This document shows, one piece after another, positions 39,038 through 49,790 of a stretch of DNA of 64,000 nt. The position numbers were made by a program, and so were the translations under genes. A model generated the notes under the pieces. The model saw only the letters and a list, made by a program, of their open reading frames with translations, did no database searches and had not been told where the DNA came from. Position 1 is the first letter of the stretch. Every line of letters starts with the position of its first letter. Source of the stretch: Calliopsis andreniformis (Eukaryota > Arthropoda > Insecta > Hymenoptera > Andrenidae). The DNA lies in the NCBI RefSeq assembly GCF_051401765.1, contig NW_027480423.1, forward strand, positions 6,386,001 through 6,450,000. The letters are read 5' to 3'.

Positions 39038-40226
39038 GTTTTGTATGATGGAAAAACTGTTGTATTTATATTGTATTTTATGCTTCTGGCGTTCACTTCT
39101 TAGGCCCTAACTATTCGATCTGGTGGAATAACGCCCTAGGGTGAAGCCTAGGTTGCCCGGAACGTAGAATTGGCCATCACTATCAAACTGGTTGCAATTA
39201 TTCCTGTTATATTATGGAAACACTGTTGTATTTTTATTGCATTTCATGCTTCGTGCGTTGACTTCTAAGGCCCTAACTATTCAATCTGTTAGAGCAACGC
39301 CCTAGGGTGAAGCCTAGGTTGCTCGGAAGGTAGAAATGACCATAAGTTTCATACTGGTTGCAATTATTCGTTTTATACGATGGAAAAACTGTTGTATTTA
39401 TATTGTATTTTATGCTTCTGGCGTTGACTTCTAAGGCCCTAGCTGTTCGATCTAGTGGAGCAACGCCCTAGAGTGAAGCCTAGGTTGCCCGGAAAGGAGA
39501 AATAACCATCACGATCAAACTGGTTGCAATTAATCCTTTTATACCATGGAAAAGCTGTTGTGTTTATATCGTATTTTATGCTTCTGGCGTTTACTTCTAA
39601 GGACCTAACTATTCGATCTGGTGGAGCAACGCCCTAGAGTGGAGCCTAGGTTGCTCGGAATATGGAAATGACCATAACTTTCACACTTGTTGCAATTATT
39701 CGTTTTATACGATGGAAACGCTGTTGTATTTATATTGTATTTTATGCCTCTGGCGTTGACTTCTAAGGCCCTAACTATTCTATCTGGTGGATCAACGCCC
39801 TAGAGTGAAGCCTGGGTTGCTCGGAATGTAGAAATGACCATAACATTCACACTGGTTGAAATTATTCGTTTTACACGATGGAAAAACTGTTATATTTATA
39901 TTGAATTTTATGCTTCTGGCGTTGATTTCTTAGGCCCTAACTATTCAATCTGGTGGAACAACGCCCTAGAGTGAGGCCTAGGTTGCCCGGAACGTAGAAA
40001 TGACCATCACTTCCATACTGGTAGCAATTATTCGTTTTATACGATGGAAACGCTGTTGTATTTATATTGTATTTTATGCCTCAGGCGTTGACTTCTACGG
40101 CCGTAACTATTCCGTCTGGTGGAGCAACGCCCTGGTGTGAAACCTAGGTTGCCCGGAACGTAGAATTGGCCATCACTTTCAAACTGGTTGCAATTATTCC
40201 TGTCTTATGATGGAAACACTGTTGTA

Positions 40227-40234
40227 TTTTTTTT
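40227..40234 (+). other. First T8 tract, mark of the T monomer type
   Basis: TTGTATTTTTATTGCATTTT in older monomers becomes TTGTATTTTTTTTGCATTTT by an A-to-T change. This is the leftmost case I found. The allele recurs about thirty times between here and 64,000, almost always with GGAAACACT upstream and TTATGGTTCGGGCG downstream, and is absent further left. Confidence 0.85.
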
Positions 40235-40917
40235 GCATTTTATGGTTCGGGCGTTGACTTCTAAGGCCCTAACTATTCAATCTGTTGGAGCAAGGCCCCT
40301 GGGGTGAAGCCTAGGTTGCTCGGAAAGTAGAAATGACCATAAGTTTCATACTGGTTGCAATTATTCGTTTTACACGATGGAAAAACTGTTGTATTTATAT
40401 TGTATTTTATGCTTCTGGCGTTGACTTCTAAGGCACTAACTATTCGATCTGGTGGAGCAAGGCCCCTGGGGTGATGCCTAGGTTGCTCGGAAAGTAGAAA
40501 TGACCATAAGTTTCATACTGGTTGCAATTATTCGTTTTATACGATGGAAAAACTGTTGTATTTATATTGTATTTTATGCTTCTGGCGTTGATTTCTAAGG
40601 CCCTAGCTGTTCGATCTAGTGGAGCAACGGCCTAGAGTGAAGCCTAGGTTGCCGGGAAAGGAGAAATGACCATCACGTTCAAACTGGTTGCAATTAATCC
40701 TTTTATACCATGGAAAAGCTGTTGTGTTTATATCGTATTTTATGCTTCTGGCGTTTACTTCTAAGGACCTAACTATTCGATCTGGTGGAGCAACGCCCTA
40801 GAGTGGAGCCTAGGTTGCTCGGAATATGGAAATGACCATAACTTTCACACTTGTTGCAATTATTCGTTTTATACGATGGAAACGCTGTTGTATTTATATT
40901 GTATTTTATGCCTCTGG

Positions 40918-40943
40918 CGTTGCTTCTAAGGCCGTAGCTATTC
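40918..40943 (+). other. Junction B/A' with a shared one-base deletion
   Basis: The sequence GCGTTGCTTCTAAGGCCG lacks the A of the usual GCGTTGACTTC. The same short form occurs at the end of B' near 45,071. At 40,943 the sequence continues into A' (TTCGATGTGG), while at 45,094 it continues as TTAGATGTGG, like 47,400. The duplication breakpoint therefore lies within this stretch. Confidence 0.75.
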
Positions 40944-42856
40944 GATGTGGTGGAAAAACGCCATAGAGTGAAGCCAAGGTTGCCCGGAACGTAGAAATGA
41001 CCATAACCTTCATACTGGTAGCAATTATTCGTTTTATATGATGGAAGAACTGTTGTATTTGTATTGTATTTTATGCAGCTGGCGTTCACTTCTTAGGGCC
41101 TAACTATTCGTTCTGGTGGAACAACGACCTGGGGTGAAGCCTAGGTTGCCCGGAACGTAGAAATGACCATAACTTTCACACTGGTTGCTATTATTCGTTT
41201 TATACGATGGAAAAAGTGTTATATTTATATTGTATTTTATGCTTCTGGCGTTGCCTTCTTAGGCCCTAACTGTTCGATCTGGTGGAACAACGCCCTAGAG
41301 TGAAGCCTAGGTTACCCGGAACGTAGAAATGACCAGTACTTTCACACTGTTTGCAGTTATTCCTGCTATACGATGGAAAAACTGTTGCATATTTATTGAA
41401 TTTTATGCTTCTGGCGCTGACTTCTAAGGCCCTAACTATTCTATCTGGTGGATCAACGCCCTAGAGTGAAGCCTAGGTTGCTCGGAATGTAGAAATGACC
41501 ATAACATTCACACTGGTTGAAATTATTCGTTTTATACGATGGAAAAACTGTTATATTTATATTGAATTTTATGCTTCTGGCGTTGATTTCTTAGGCCCTA
41601 ACTATTCAATCTGGTGGAACAACGCCCTAGAGTGAGGCCTAGGTTGCCCGGAACGTAGAAATGACCATCACTTCCATACTGGTAGCAATTATTCGTTTTA
41701 TGCGATGGAAAAACTGTTGTGTTTATATTGTATTTTATGCATCTGGCGTTGACTTCTTAGGCACTAACTATTCGATCTGGTGGAGCAACGCCCTAGAGTG
41801 AAGCCTAGGTTGCCCGGAACGTAGAAATGACCATCACTTTCAAACTGGTTGCAATTATTCCTGTTATAGGATGGAAAGACTGTTGTATTTTTGTTGTATT
41901 TTATGCTTCAGGCGTTGACTTCTGAGCCCGTAGCTATTCGATGTGGTGGAAGAACGCCATAGAGTGAAGCCTGGGTTGCCGGGAACGTAGAAATCACCAT
42001 AACTTTCATACTGGTTGCAATTATTCGTTTTATATGATGGAAGAACTGTTGTATTTATATTGTATTTTATGCTGCTGGCGTTCACTTCTTAGGCCCTAAC
42101 TATTCGATCTGGTGGAACAACGACCTGGGGTGAAGCCTAGGTTGCCTGGAACGTAGAAACGACCATCACTTTCAAACTTGTTGCAATTATTCCTGTTATA
42201 GGATGGAAAGACTGTTGTATTTTTATTGTATTTTATGCTTCAGGCGTTGACTTCTGAGGCCGTAGCTATTCGATGTGGTGGAAGAACGACATAGAGTGAA
42301 GCCTGGGTTGCCGGGAACGTAGAAATGACCATAACTTTCATACTGGTTGCAATTATTCGTTTTATATGATGGAATAGCTGTTGTATTTATATCGTATTTT
42401 ATGCTTCTGGCGTTGACTTGTTAGGCCGTAACTATTCGATCTGGTGGAGCAACGCCCTGGAGTGAAGCCTAGGTTGCCGGGAACGTAGAAATGACCATCA
42501 CTTTCAAACTGGTTGCAATTATTCCTGTTATATGATGGAAAAACTGTTGTATTTTTATTGCATTTTATGCTTCGGGTATTGACTTATAAGGTCCTAACTA
42601 TTCAATCTGTTAGAGCAACGCCCTAGGGTGAAGCCTAGGTTGCCCGGAAAGTAGGAATGACGTTAACTTTCATACTGGTTGCAATTATTCGATTTATAAG
42701 ATGGAAAAGCTGTTGTATTTATATCGTATTTTATTCTTCTGGCATTGACTTCTTAGGCCGTCACTATTCGATCTGGTGGAGCAACGCCCTAGGGTGAAGC
42801 CTAGGTTGCTCGGAAAGTAGAAATGACCATAAGTTTCATACTGGTTGCAATTATTC
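40930..42856 (+). repeat. Segment A', near-identical copy of A
   Basis: This is the copy of 37,111-39,037. The match ends where TTCGTTTTGTATGATGG in A gives way to TTCATTTTATACGATGG. Confidence 0.88.
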
Positions 42857-43165
42857 ATTTTATACGATGGAAAAACTGTTGTACTTAAATTGTATTTTAT
42901 GCTTCTGGCGTTGATTTCTAAGGCCCTAACTATTCGATCTGGTGGAGCAACGCCCTAGAGTGAAGCCTAGGATGCCCGGAACGTAGAAATGACCATCACC
43001 TTCAAACTGGTTGCAATTAATCCTTTTATACGATGGAAAAACTGTTGTATTTTTATTGCATTTTATGATTCGGGCATTAACCTCTAAGGCCCTAAGTATT
43101 TAATCTGTAAGAGCAACTCCCTAGGGTGTAGCTTAGGTTGCCCGTAAAGTAGAAATGACCCTAGC
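42857..43165 (+). repeat. Two-monomer spacer between A' and B'
   Basis: About two monomers are present here that are absent between A and B. One carries GTACTTAAATTG; the other has CGGGCATTAACCTC and CTGTAAGAGCAACTCC. They explain why A/A' are 23 monomers apart and B/B' 25. They look more diverged than their surroundings. Confidence 0.78.
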
Positions 43166-45094
43166 TTTCATACTGGTTGCAATTATTCGTTTTGTATGAT
43201 GGAAAAACTGTTGTATTTATATTGTATTTTATGCTTCTGGCGTTCACTTCTTAGGCCCTAACTATTCGATCTGGTGGAATAACGCCCTAGGGTGAAGCCT
43301 AGGTTGCCCGGAACGTAGAATTGGCCATCACTATCAAACTGGTTGCAATTATTCCTGTTATATTATGGAAACACTGTTGTATTTTTATTGCATTTCATGC
43401 TTCGTGCGTTGACTTCTAAGGCCCTAACTATTCAATCTGTTAGAGCAACGCCCTAGGGTGAAGCCTAGGTTGCTCGGAAGGTAGAAATGACCATAAGTTT
43501 CATACTGGTTGCAATTATTCGTTTTATACGATGGAAAAACTGTTGTATTTATATTGTATTTTATGCTTCTGGCGTTGACTTCTAAGGCCCTAGCTGTTCG
43601 ATCTAGTGGAGCAACGCCCTAGAGTGAAGCCTAGGTTGCCCGGAAAGGAGAAATAACCATCACGATCAAACTGGTTGCAATTAATCCTTTTATACCATGG
43701 AAAAGCTGTTGTGTTTATATCGTATTTTATGCTTCTGGCGTTTACTTCTAAGGACCTAACTATTCGATCTGGTGGAGCAACGCCCTAGAGTGGAGCCTAG
43801 GTTGCTCGGAATATGGAAATGACCATAACTTTCACACTTGTTGCAATTATTCGTTTTATACGATGGAAACGCTGTTGTATTTATATTGTATTTTATGCCT
43901 CTGGCGTTGACTTCTAAGGCCCTAACTATTCTATCTGGTGGATCAACGCCCTAGAGTGAAGCCTGGGTTGCTCGGAATGTAGAAATGACCATAACATTCA
44001 CACTGGTTGAAATTATTCGTTTTACACGATGGAAAAACTGTTATATTTATATTGAATTTTATGCTTCTGGCGTTGATTTCTTAGGCCCTAACTATTCAAT
44101 CTGGTGGAACAACGCCCTAGAGTGAGGCCTAGGTTTCCCGGAACGTAGAAATGACCATCACTTCCATACTGGTAGCAATTATTCGTTTTATACGATGGAA
44201 ACGCTGTTGTATTTATATTGTATTTTATGCCTCAGGCGTTGACTTCTACGGCCGTAACTATTCCGTCTGGTGGAGCAACGCCCTGGTGTGAAACCTAGGT
44301 TGCCCGGAACGTAGAATTGGCCATCACTTTCAAACTGGTTGCAATTATTCCTGTCTTATGATGGAAACACTGTTGTATTTTTTTTGCATTTTATGGTTCG
44401 GGCGTTGACTTCTAAGGCCCTAACTATTCAATCTGTTGGAGCAAGGCCCCTGGGGTGAAGCCTAGGTTGCTCGGAAAGTAGAAATGACCATAAGTTTCAT
44501 ACTGGTTGCAATTATTCGTTTTACACGATGGAAAAACTGTTGTATTTATATTGTATTTTATGCTTCTGGCGTTGACTTCTAAGGCACTAACTATTCGATC
44601 TGGTGGAGCAAGGCCCCTGGGGTGATGCCTAGGTTGCTCGGAAAGTAGAAATGACCATAAGTTTCATACTGGTTGCAATTATTCGTTTTATACGATGGAA
44701 AAACTGTTGTATTTATATTGTATTTTATGCTTCTGGCGTTGATTTCTAAGGCCCTAGCTGTTCGATCTAGTGGAGCAACGGCCTAGAGTGAAGCCTAGGT
44801 TGCCGGGAAAGGAGAAATGACCATCACGTTCAAACTGGTTGCAATTAATCCTTTTATACCATGGAAAAGCTGTTGTGTTTATATCGTATTTTATGCTTCT
44901 GGCGTTTACTTCTAAGGACCTAACTATTCGATCTGGTGGAGCAACGCCCTAGAGTGGAGCCTAGGTTGCTCGGAATATGGAAATGACCATAACTTTCACA
45001 CTTGTTGCAATTATTCGTTTTATACGATGGAAACGCTGTTGTATTTATATTGTATTTTATGCCTCTGGCGTTGCTTCTAAGGCCGTAGCTATTA
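43166..45094 (+). repeat. Segment B', near-identical copy of B
   Basis: This is the copy of 39,015-40,943. Its right part (about 44,640-45,440 with the following sequence) also matches 46,970-47,770 at an offset of 2,323 bp (14 monomers). That copy has the full GCGTTGACTTC, so the one-base deletion is specific to the B lineage. Confidence 0.87.
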
Positions 45095-45641
45095 GATGTG
45101 GTGGAGCAACGCCCTAGAGTGACGCCTAGGGTGCTCGGAACGTAGAAATGGTGATTACTTTCACACTGGTTGCAATTATACGTTTTATACGATGGAAAAG
45201 CTGTTGTATTTATATCGTATTTTATGCTTCTGGCGTTGACTTCTTAGGCCGTAACTATTCCGTCTGGTGGAGCAACGCCCTGGTGTGAAACCTAGGTTGC
45301 CCGGAACGTAGAATTGGCCATCACTTTCAAACTGGTTGCAATTATACCTGTTATATGATGGAAACACTGTAGTATTTTTTTTGCATTTTATGGTTCGGGC
45401 GTTGACTTCTAAGGCCCTCACTATTCAATTTGTCGGAGCAACGCCCTAGGGTAAAGCCTAGGTTGCTCGGAAAGTAGAAATGACCATAAGTTTCATACTG
45501 GTTGCAATTATTCGTTTTATACGATGGAAGAACTGTTGTATTTATATTGTATTTTATGCTTCTGGCCTTGACTTCTAAGGACCTAGCTGTTCGATCTAGT
45601 GGAGCAACGCCCTAGAGTGAAGCCTAGGTTGCCGGGAAGGA

Positions 45642-45807
45642 GAAATGACCATCACGTTCAAACTGGTTGCAATTAATCCTTTTAGACGATGGAAAAGCTG
45701 TTGTATTTATATCGTATTTTATGCTTCTGGCGTTTACTTCTAAGGACCTAACTATTCGATCTGGTGGAGCAACGCCCTAGAGTGAAGCCCAGGTTGCTCG
45801 GAATGTG
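45642..45807 (+). repeat. Type U monomer, representative copy
   Basis: This third recurring type of the right domain has GAAATGACCATCACGTTC, ATTAATCCTTTTAGACG (usually ATTAATCCTTTTATACG) at the box, TATATCGTATTTTATGC and GGCGTTTACTTCTAAGGACC. It usually follows an S-like monomer ending GGAAAGGA or GGAAGGA and is present near 48,302, 50,956, 51,616, 53,110, 56,267, 59,257, 61,909 and 62,904. Like T, it lacks the TTCG of the box. Confidence 0.8.
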
Positions 45808-45840
45808 GAAATGACCATAACTTTCACACTGGTTGCAATT

Positions 45841-45857
45841 ATTCGTTTTATACGGTG
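45841..45857 (+). other. CENP-B-box-like motif, 8 of 9 essential positions
   Basis: ATTCGTTTTATACGGTG matches TTCG, the central A and CGG, missing only the last G. It is a single-base variant of the common S form. Confidence 0.45.
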
Positions 45858-48661
45858 GAAAAGCTGTTGCATTTATATCGTATTTTATGCTTCTGGCGTT
45901 GACTTCTTAGGCCGTAACTATTCGGTCTGGAGGATAAACGCCCTGGAGTGAAACCTAGGTTGCCCGGAACGTAGAATTGGCCATCACTTTCAAACTGGTT
46001 GCAATTATTCCTGTTATATGATGGAAACACTGTTGTATTTTTTTTGCATTTTTTGGTTCGGGCGTTGACTTCTAAGGCCCTAACTATTCAATCCGTTGGA
46101 GCAACGCCCTAGGGTGAAGCCTAGGTTGCTCGGAAAGTAGAAATGAGCATATGCTTCATACTGGTTGCAATTATTTGTTTCATACGATGGAAAAACTGTT
46201 GTATTTATATTGTATTTTATGCTTCTGGCGTTGACTTCTAAGGCACTAACTATTCGATCTGGTGGAGCAACGCCCTACAGTGAAGCCTAGGTTGCCCGGA
46301 ACGTAGAATTGGCCATCACTTTCAAACTGGTCGAAATTATTCCTGTTATATGATGGAAAGACTGTTGTATTTTTATTGTATTTTATGCTTCAGGCGTTGA
46401 CTTCTGAGGCCGTAGCTATTCGATGTGGTGGAAAAACGCCATAGACTGAAGCCTAGGTTGCCCGGAACGTAGAAATGACCATAACTTTCATACTGGTAGC
46501 AATTATTCGTTTTATATGATGGAAGAACTGTTGTATTTATATTGTATTTTATGCAGCTGGCGTTCACATCTTAGGGCCTAACTATTCGTTCTGGTGGAAC
46601 AACGACCTGGGGTGAAGCCTAGGTTGCCCGGAACGTAGAAATGACCATAACTTTCACACTGGTTGCTATTATTCGTTTTATACGATGGAAAAAGTGTTAT
46701 ATTTATATTGTATTTTATGCTTCTGGCGTTGCCTTCTTAGGCCCTAACTGTTCGATCTGGTGGAACAACGCCCTAGAGTGAAGCCTAGGTTACCCGGAAC
46801 GTAGAAATGACCAGTACTTTCACACTGTTTGCAGTTATTCCTGATATACGATGGAAAAACTGTTGCATATTTATTGAATTTTATGCTTCTGGCGCTGACT
46901 TCTAAGGCTCTAACTATTCTATCTGGTGGATCAACGCCCTAGAGTGAAGCCTAGGTTGCTCGGAATGTAGAAATGACCATAAGTTTCATACTGGTTGCAA
47001 TTATTCGTTTTATACGATGGAAAAACTGTTGTATTTATATTGTATTTTATGCTTCTGGCGTTGATTTCTAAGGCCCTAGCTGTTCGATCTAGTGGAGCAA
47101 CGGCCTAGAGTGAAGCCTAGGTTGCCCGGAAAGGAGAAATGACAATCACGTTCAAACTGGTTGCAATTAATCCTTTTATACCATGGAAAAGCTGTTGTGT
47201 TTATATCGTATTTTATGCTTCTGGCGTTTACTTCTAAGGACCTAACTATTCGATCTGGTGGAGCAACGCCCTAGAGTGGAGCCTAGGTTGCTCGGAATAT
47301 GGAAATGACCATAACATTCACACTTGTTGCAATTATTCGTTTTATACGATGGAAACGCTGTTGTATTTATATTGTATTTTATGCCTCTGGCGTTGACTTC
47401 TAAGGCCGTAGCTATTAGATGTGGTGGAGCAACGCCCTAGAGTGACGCCTAGGGTGCTCGGAACGTAGAAATGGTGGTTACTTTCACACTGGTTGCAATT
47501 ATACGTTTTATACGATGGAAAAGCTGTTGTATTTATATCGTATTTTATGCTTCTGGCGTTGACTTCTTAGGCCGTAACTATTCCGTCTGGTGGAGCAACG
47601 CCCTGGTGTGAAACCTAGGTTGCCCGGAACGTAGAATTGGCCATCACTTTCAAACTGGTTGCAATTACACCTGTTATATGATGGAAACACTGTAGTATTT
47701 TTTTTGCATTTTATGGTTCGGGCGTTGACTTCTAAGGCCCTCACTATTCAGTTTGTTGGAGCAACGCCCAAGGGTAAAGCCAAGGTTGCTCGGAAAGTAG
47801 AAATGACCATAAGTTTCATACTGGTTGCAATTATTCGTTTTATACGATGGAAAAGCTGTTGTATTTATATCGTGTTTTATGCTTCTGGCGTTGACTTCTT
47901 AGGCCGTAGCTATTCGGTCTGGTGGAGCAACGCCCTGGAGTGAAAGCTAGGTTGCCCGGAACGTAGAATTGGCCATCACTTTCAAACTGGTTGCAATTAT
48001 TCCAGATATATGATGGAAACACTGTTGTATTTTTTTTGCATTTTATGGTTCGGGCGTTGACTTCTAAGGCCCTAACTATTCAATTTGTTGGAGCAACGCC
48101 CTAGGGTAAAGCCTAGGTTGCTCGGAAAGTAGAAATGACCATAAGTTTCATACTGGTTGCAATTATTCGTTTTATACGATGGAAGAACTGTTGTATTTAT
48201 ATTGTATTTTATGCTTCTGGCGTTGACTTCTAAGGACCTAGCTGTTCGATCTAGTGGAGCAACGCCCTAGAGTGAAGCCTAGGTTGCCGGGAAGGAGAAA
48301 TGACCATCACGTTCAAACTGGTTGCAATTAATCCTTTTACACGATGGAAAAGCTGTTGTATTTATATCGTATTTTATGCTTCTGGCGTTTACTTCTAAGG
48401 ACCTAACTATTCGATCTGGTGGAGCAACGCCCTAGAGTGAAGCCCAGGTTGCTCGGAATGTGGAAATGACCATAACTTTCACACTGGTTGCAATTATTCG
48501 TTTTATACGATGGAAAAACTGTTGCATTTATATTGTATTTTATGCTTCTGGCGTTGACTTCTAAGGCACTATCTATTCGATCTGGTATAGCAACGCCCTA
48601 GAGAGAAGCCTAGGTTGCCCGGAACGTAGAAATGACCATTACTTTCACACTGGTTGCAATT

Positions 48662-48678
48662 ATTCGTTTCATACGGTG
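48662..48678 (+). other. CENP-B-box-like motif, 8 of 9 essential positions
   Basis: ATTCGTTTCATACGGTG, as at 45,841 with a change in the unconstrained spacer. It lies in block D1 and its D2 partner is at 59,617. Confidence 0.45.
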
Positions 48679-49458
48679 GAAAAGCTGTTGTATTTATATC
48701 GTATTTTATGCTTCTGGCGTTGACTTCTTAGGCCGTAACTATTCGGTCTGGTGGATAAACGCCCTGGAGTGAAACCTAGGTTGCCGGGAACGTAGAATTG
48801 GCCATCACTTTCAAACTGGTTGCAATTATTCCTGTTATATGATGGAAACACTGTTGTATTTTTTTTGCATTTTTTGGTTCGGGCGTTGACTTCTAAGGCA
48901 CTAACTATTCAATCCGTTGGAGCAACGCCCTAGGGTGAAGCCTAGGTTGCTCGGAAAGTAGAAATGAGCATATGCTTCATACTGGTTGCAATTATTTGTT
49001 TCATACGATGGAAAAACTGTTGTATTTATATTGTATTTTATGCCTCTGGCGTTGACTTCTAAGGCACTAACTATTCGATCTGGTGGAGCAACGCCCTACA
49101 GTGAAGCCTAGGTTGCCCGGAACGTAGAATTGGCCATCACTTTCAAACTGGTCGAAATTATTCCTGTTATACGATGGAAACACTCTTGTATTTTTTTTGC
49201 ATTTTATGGTTCGGGCGTAGACTTCTAAGGCCCTAACTATTCAATCTGTTGGAGCAACGCCCTAGGGTGAAGCCTAGGTTACTCGGAAAGTAGAAATGAC
49301 CATAAGTTTCATACTGGCTGCAATTTTTCGTTTTATACGATGGAAAAACTGTTGTATTTATATCGTGTTTTATGCTTCTGGCGTTGACTTCTTAGGCCGT
49401 AGCTATTCGGTCTGGTGGAGCAACTCCCTAGAGTGAAGCCTAGGTTGCCCGGAACGTA

Positions 49459-49624
49459 GAATTGGCCATCACTTTCAAACTGGTTGCAATTATTCCTGAT
49501 ATATGATGGAAACACTGTTGTATTTTTTTTGCATTTTATGGTTCGGGCGTTGACTTCTAAGGCCTTAACTATTCAATCTGTTGGAGCAATGCCCTAGGGT
49601 GAAGCCTAGGTTGCTCGGAAAGTA
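49459..49624 (+). repeat. Type T monomer (box-minus), representative copy
   Basis: Begins GAATTGGCCATCACTTTC and carries TTCCTGATATATGATGG at the box position, GGAAACACTG, a T8 tract, TTATGGTTCGGGCG and TTCAATCTGTTGGAGC. It ends GGTTGCTCGGAAAGTA. Type T is followed by type S in most of the right domain, giving a 332-bp dimer. Confidence 0.85.
49492..49508 (+). other. Box-minus variant site in a T monomer
   Basis: ATTCCTGATATATGATG stands where S monomers have ATTCGTTTTATACGATG. Against the CENP-B box pattern nTTCGnnnnAnnCGGGn only 5 of 9 essential positions match. Two changes relative to S (TTCG to TTCC, ACG to ATG) remove both CpGs of the site. Confidence 0.7.
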
Positions 49625-49790
49625 GAAATGACCATAAGTTTCATACTGGTTGCTATTATTCGTTTTATACGATGGAAAAACTGTTGTATTTATATTGTAT
49701 TTTATGCTTCTAGCGTTGACTTCTAAGGCACTATCTATTCGATCTGGTGGAACAACGCACTAGAGAGAAGCCTAGGTTGCCCGGAACGTA
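49625..49790 (+). repeat. Type S monomer (box-plus), representative copy
   Basis: Begins GAAATGACCATAAGTTTC, carries TTCGTTTTATACGATGG, TTGTATTTATATTGTATT and GTTGACTTCTAAGGCAC, and ends GGTTGCCCGGAACGTA. It is exactly 166 bp between the start of this monomer and the next type T monomer at 49,791. Confidence 0.85.
49658..49674 (+). other. CENP-B-box-like motif, common form
   Basis: ATTCGTTTTATACGATG fits the mammalian CENP-B box essential pattern nTTCGnnnnAnnCGGGn at TTCG, the central A and CG (7 of 9), with AT in place of the last GG. The same form occurs in most S monomers and in many monomers elsewhere in the window. Binding by a CENP-B-like protein is inference; chance or an unrelated constraint could explain it. 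Confidence 0.45.

Larger units (their letters stand above)
39015..40943 (+). repeat. Segment B of the A-B-A'-B' duplication
   Basis: The segment recurs at 43,166-45,094 with an offset of 4,151 bp (25 monomers plus 1). I noticed one substitution (AGGTTGCCC near 39,980 against AGGTTTCCC near 44,131). Shared oddities include AAGGCCCCTGGGG near 40,293 and 40,454, GAAATAACCATCACGATC near 39,499, and the one-base-short GCGTTGCTTCTAAGG at the right end. Confidence 0.88.
45095..46945 (+). repeat. Transition to alternating T/S/U monomers
   Basis: About 11 monomers leading into the homogenised right domain. T-type, S-type and U-type monomers appear. A stretch at about 46,360-46,960 instead resembles the A segment (GCTTCAGGCG, TATATGATGGAAGAACT, GTTACCCGGAACG). 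Confidence 0.75.

Noticed and set aside
37111..45094. Assembly artefact as the certain cause of the A-B-A'-B' structure
   Set aside because: It cannot be excluded, but the two extra diverged monomers between A' and B' are not expected from a simple collapse or duplication error, so it is kept as a finding with a read-level test.
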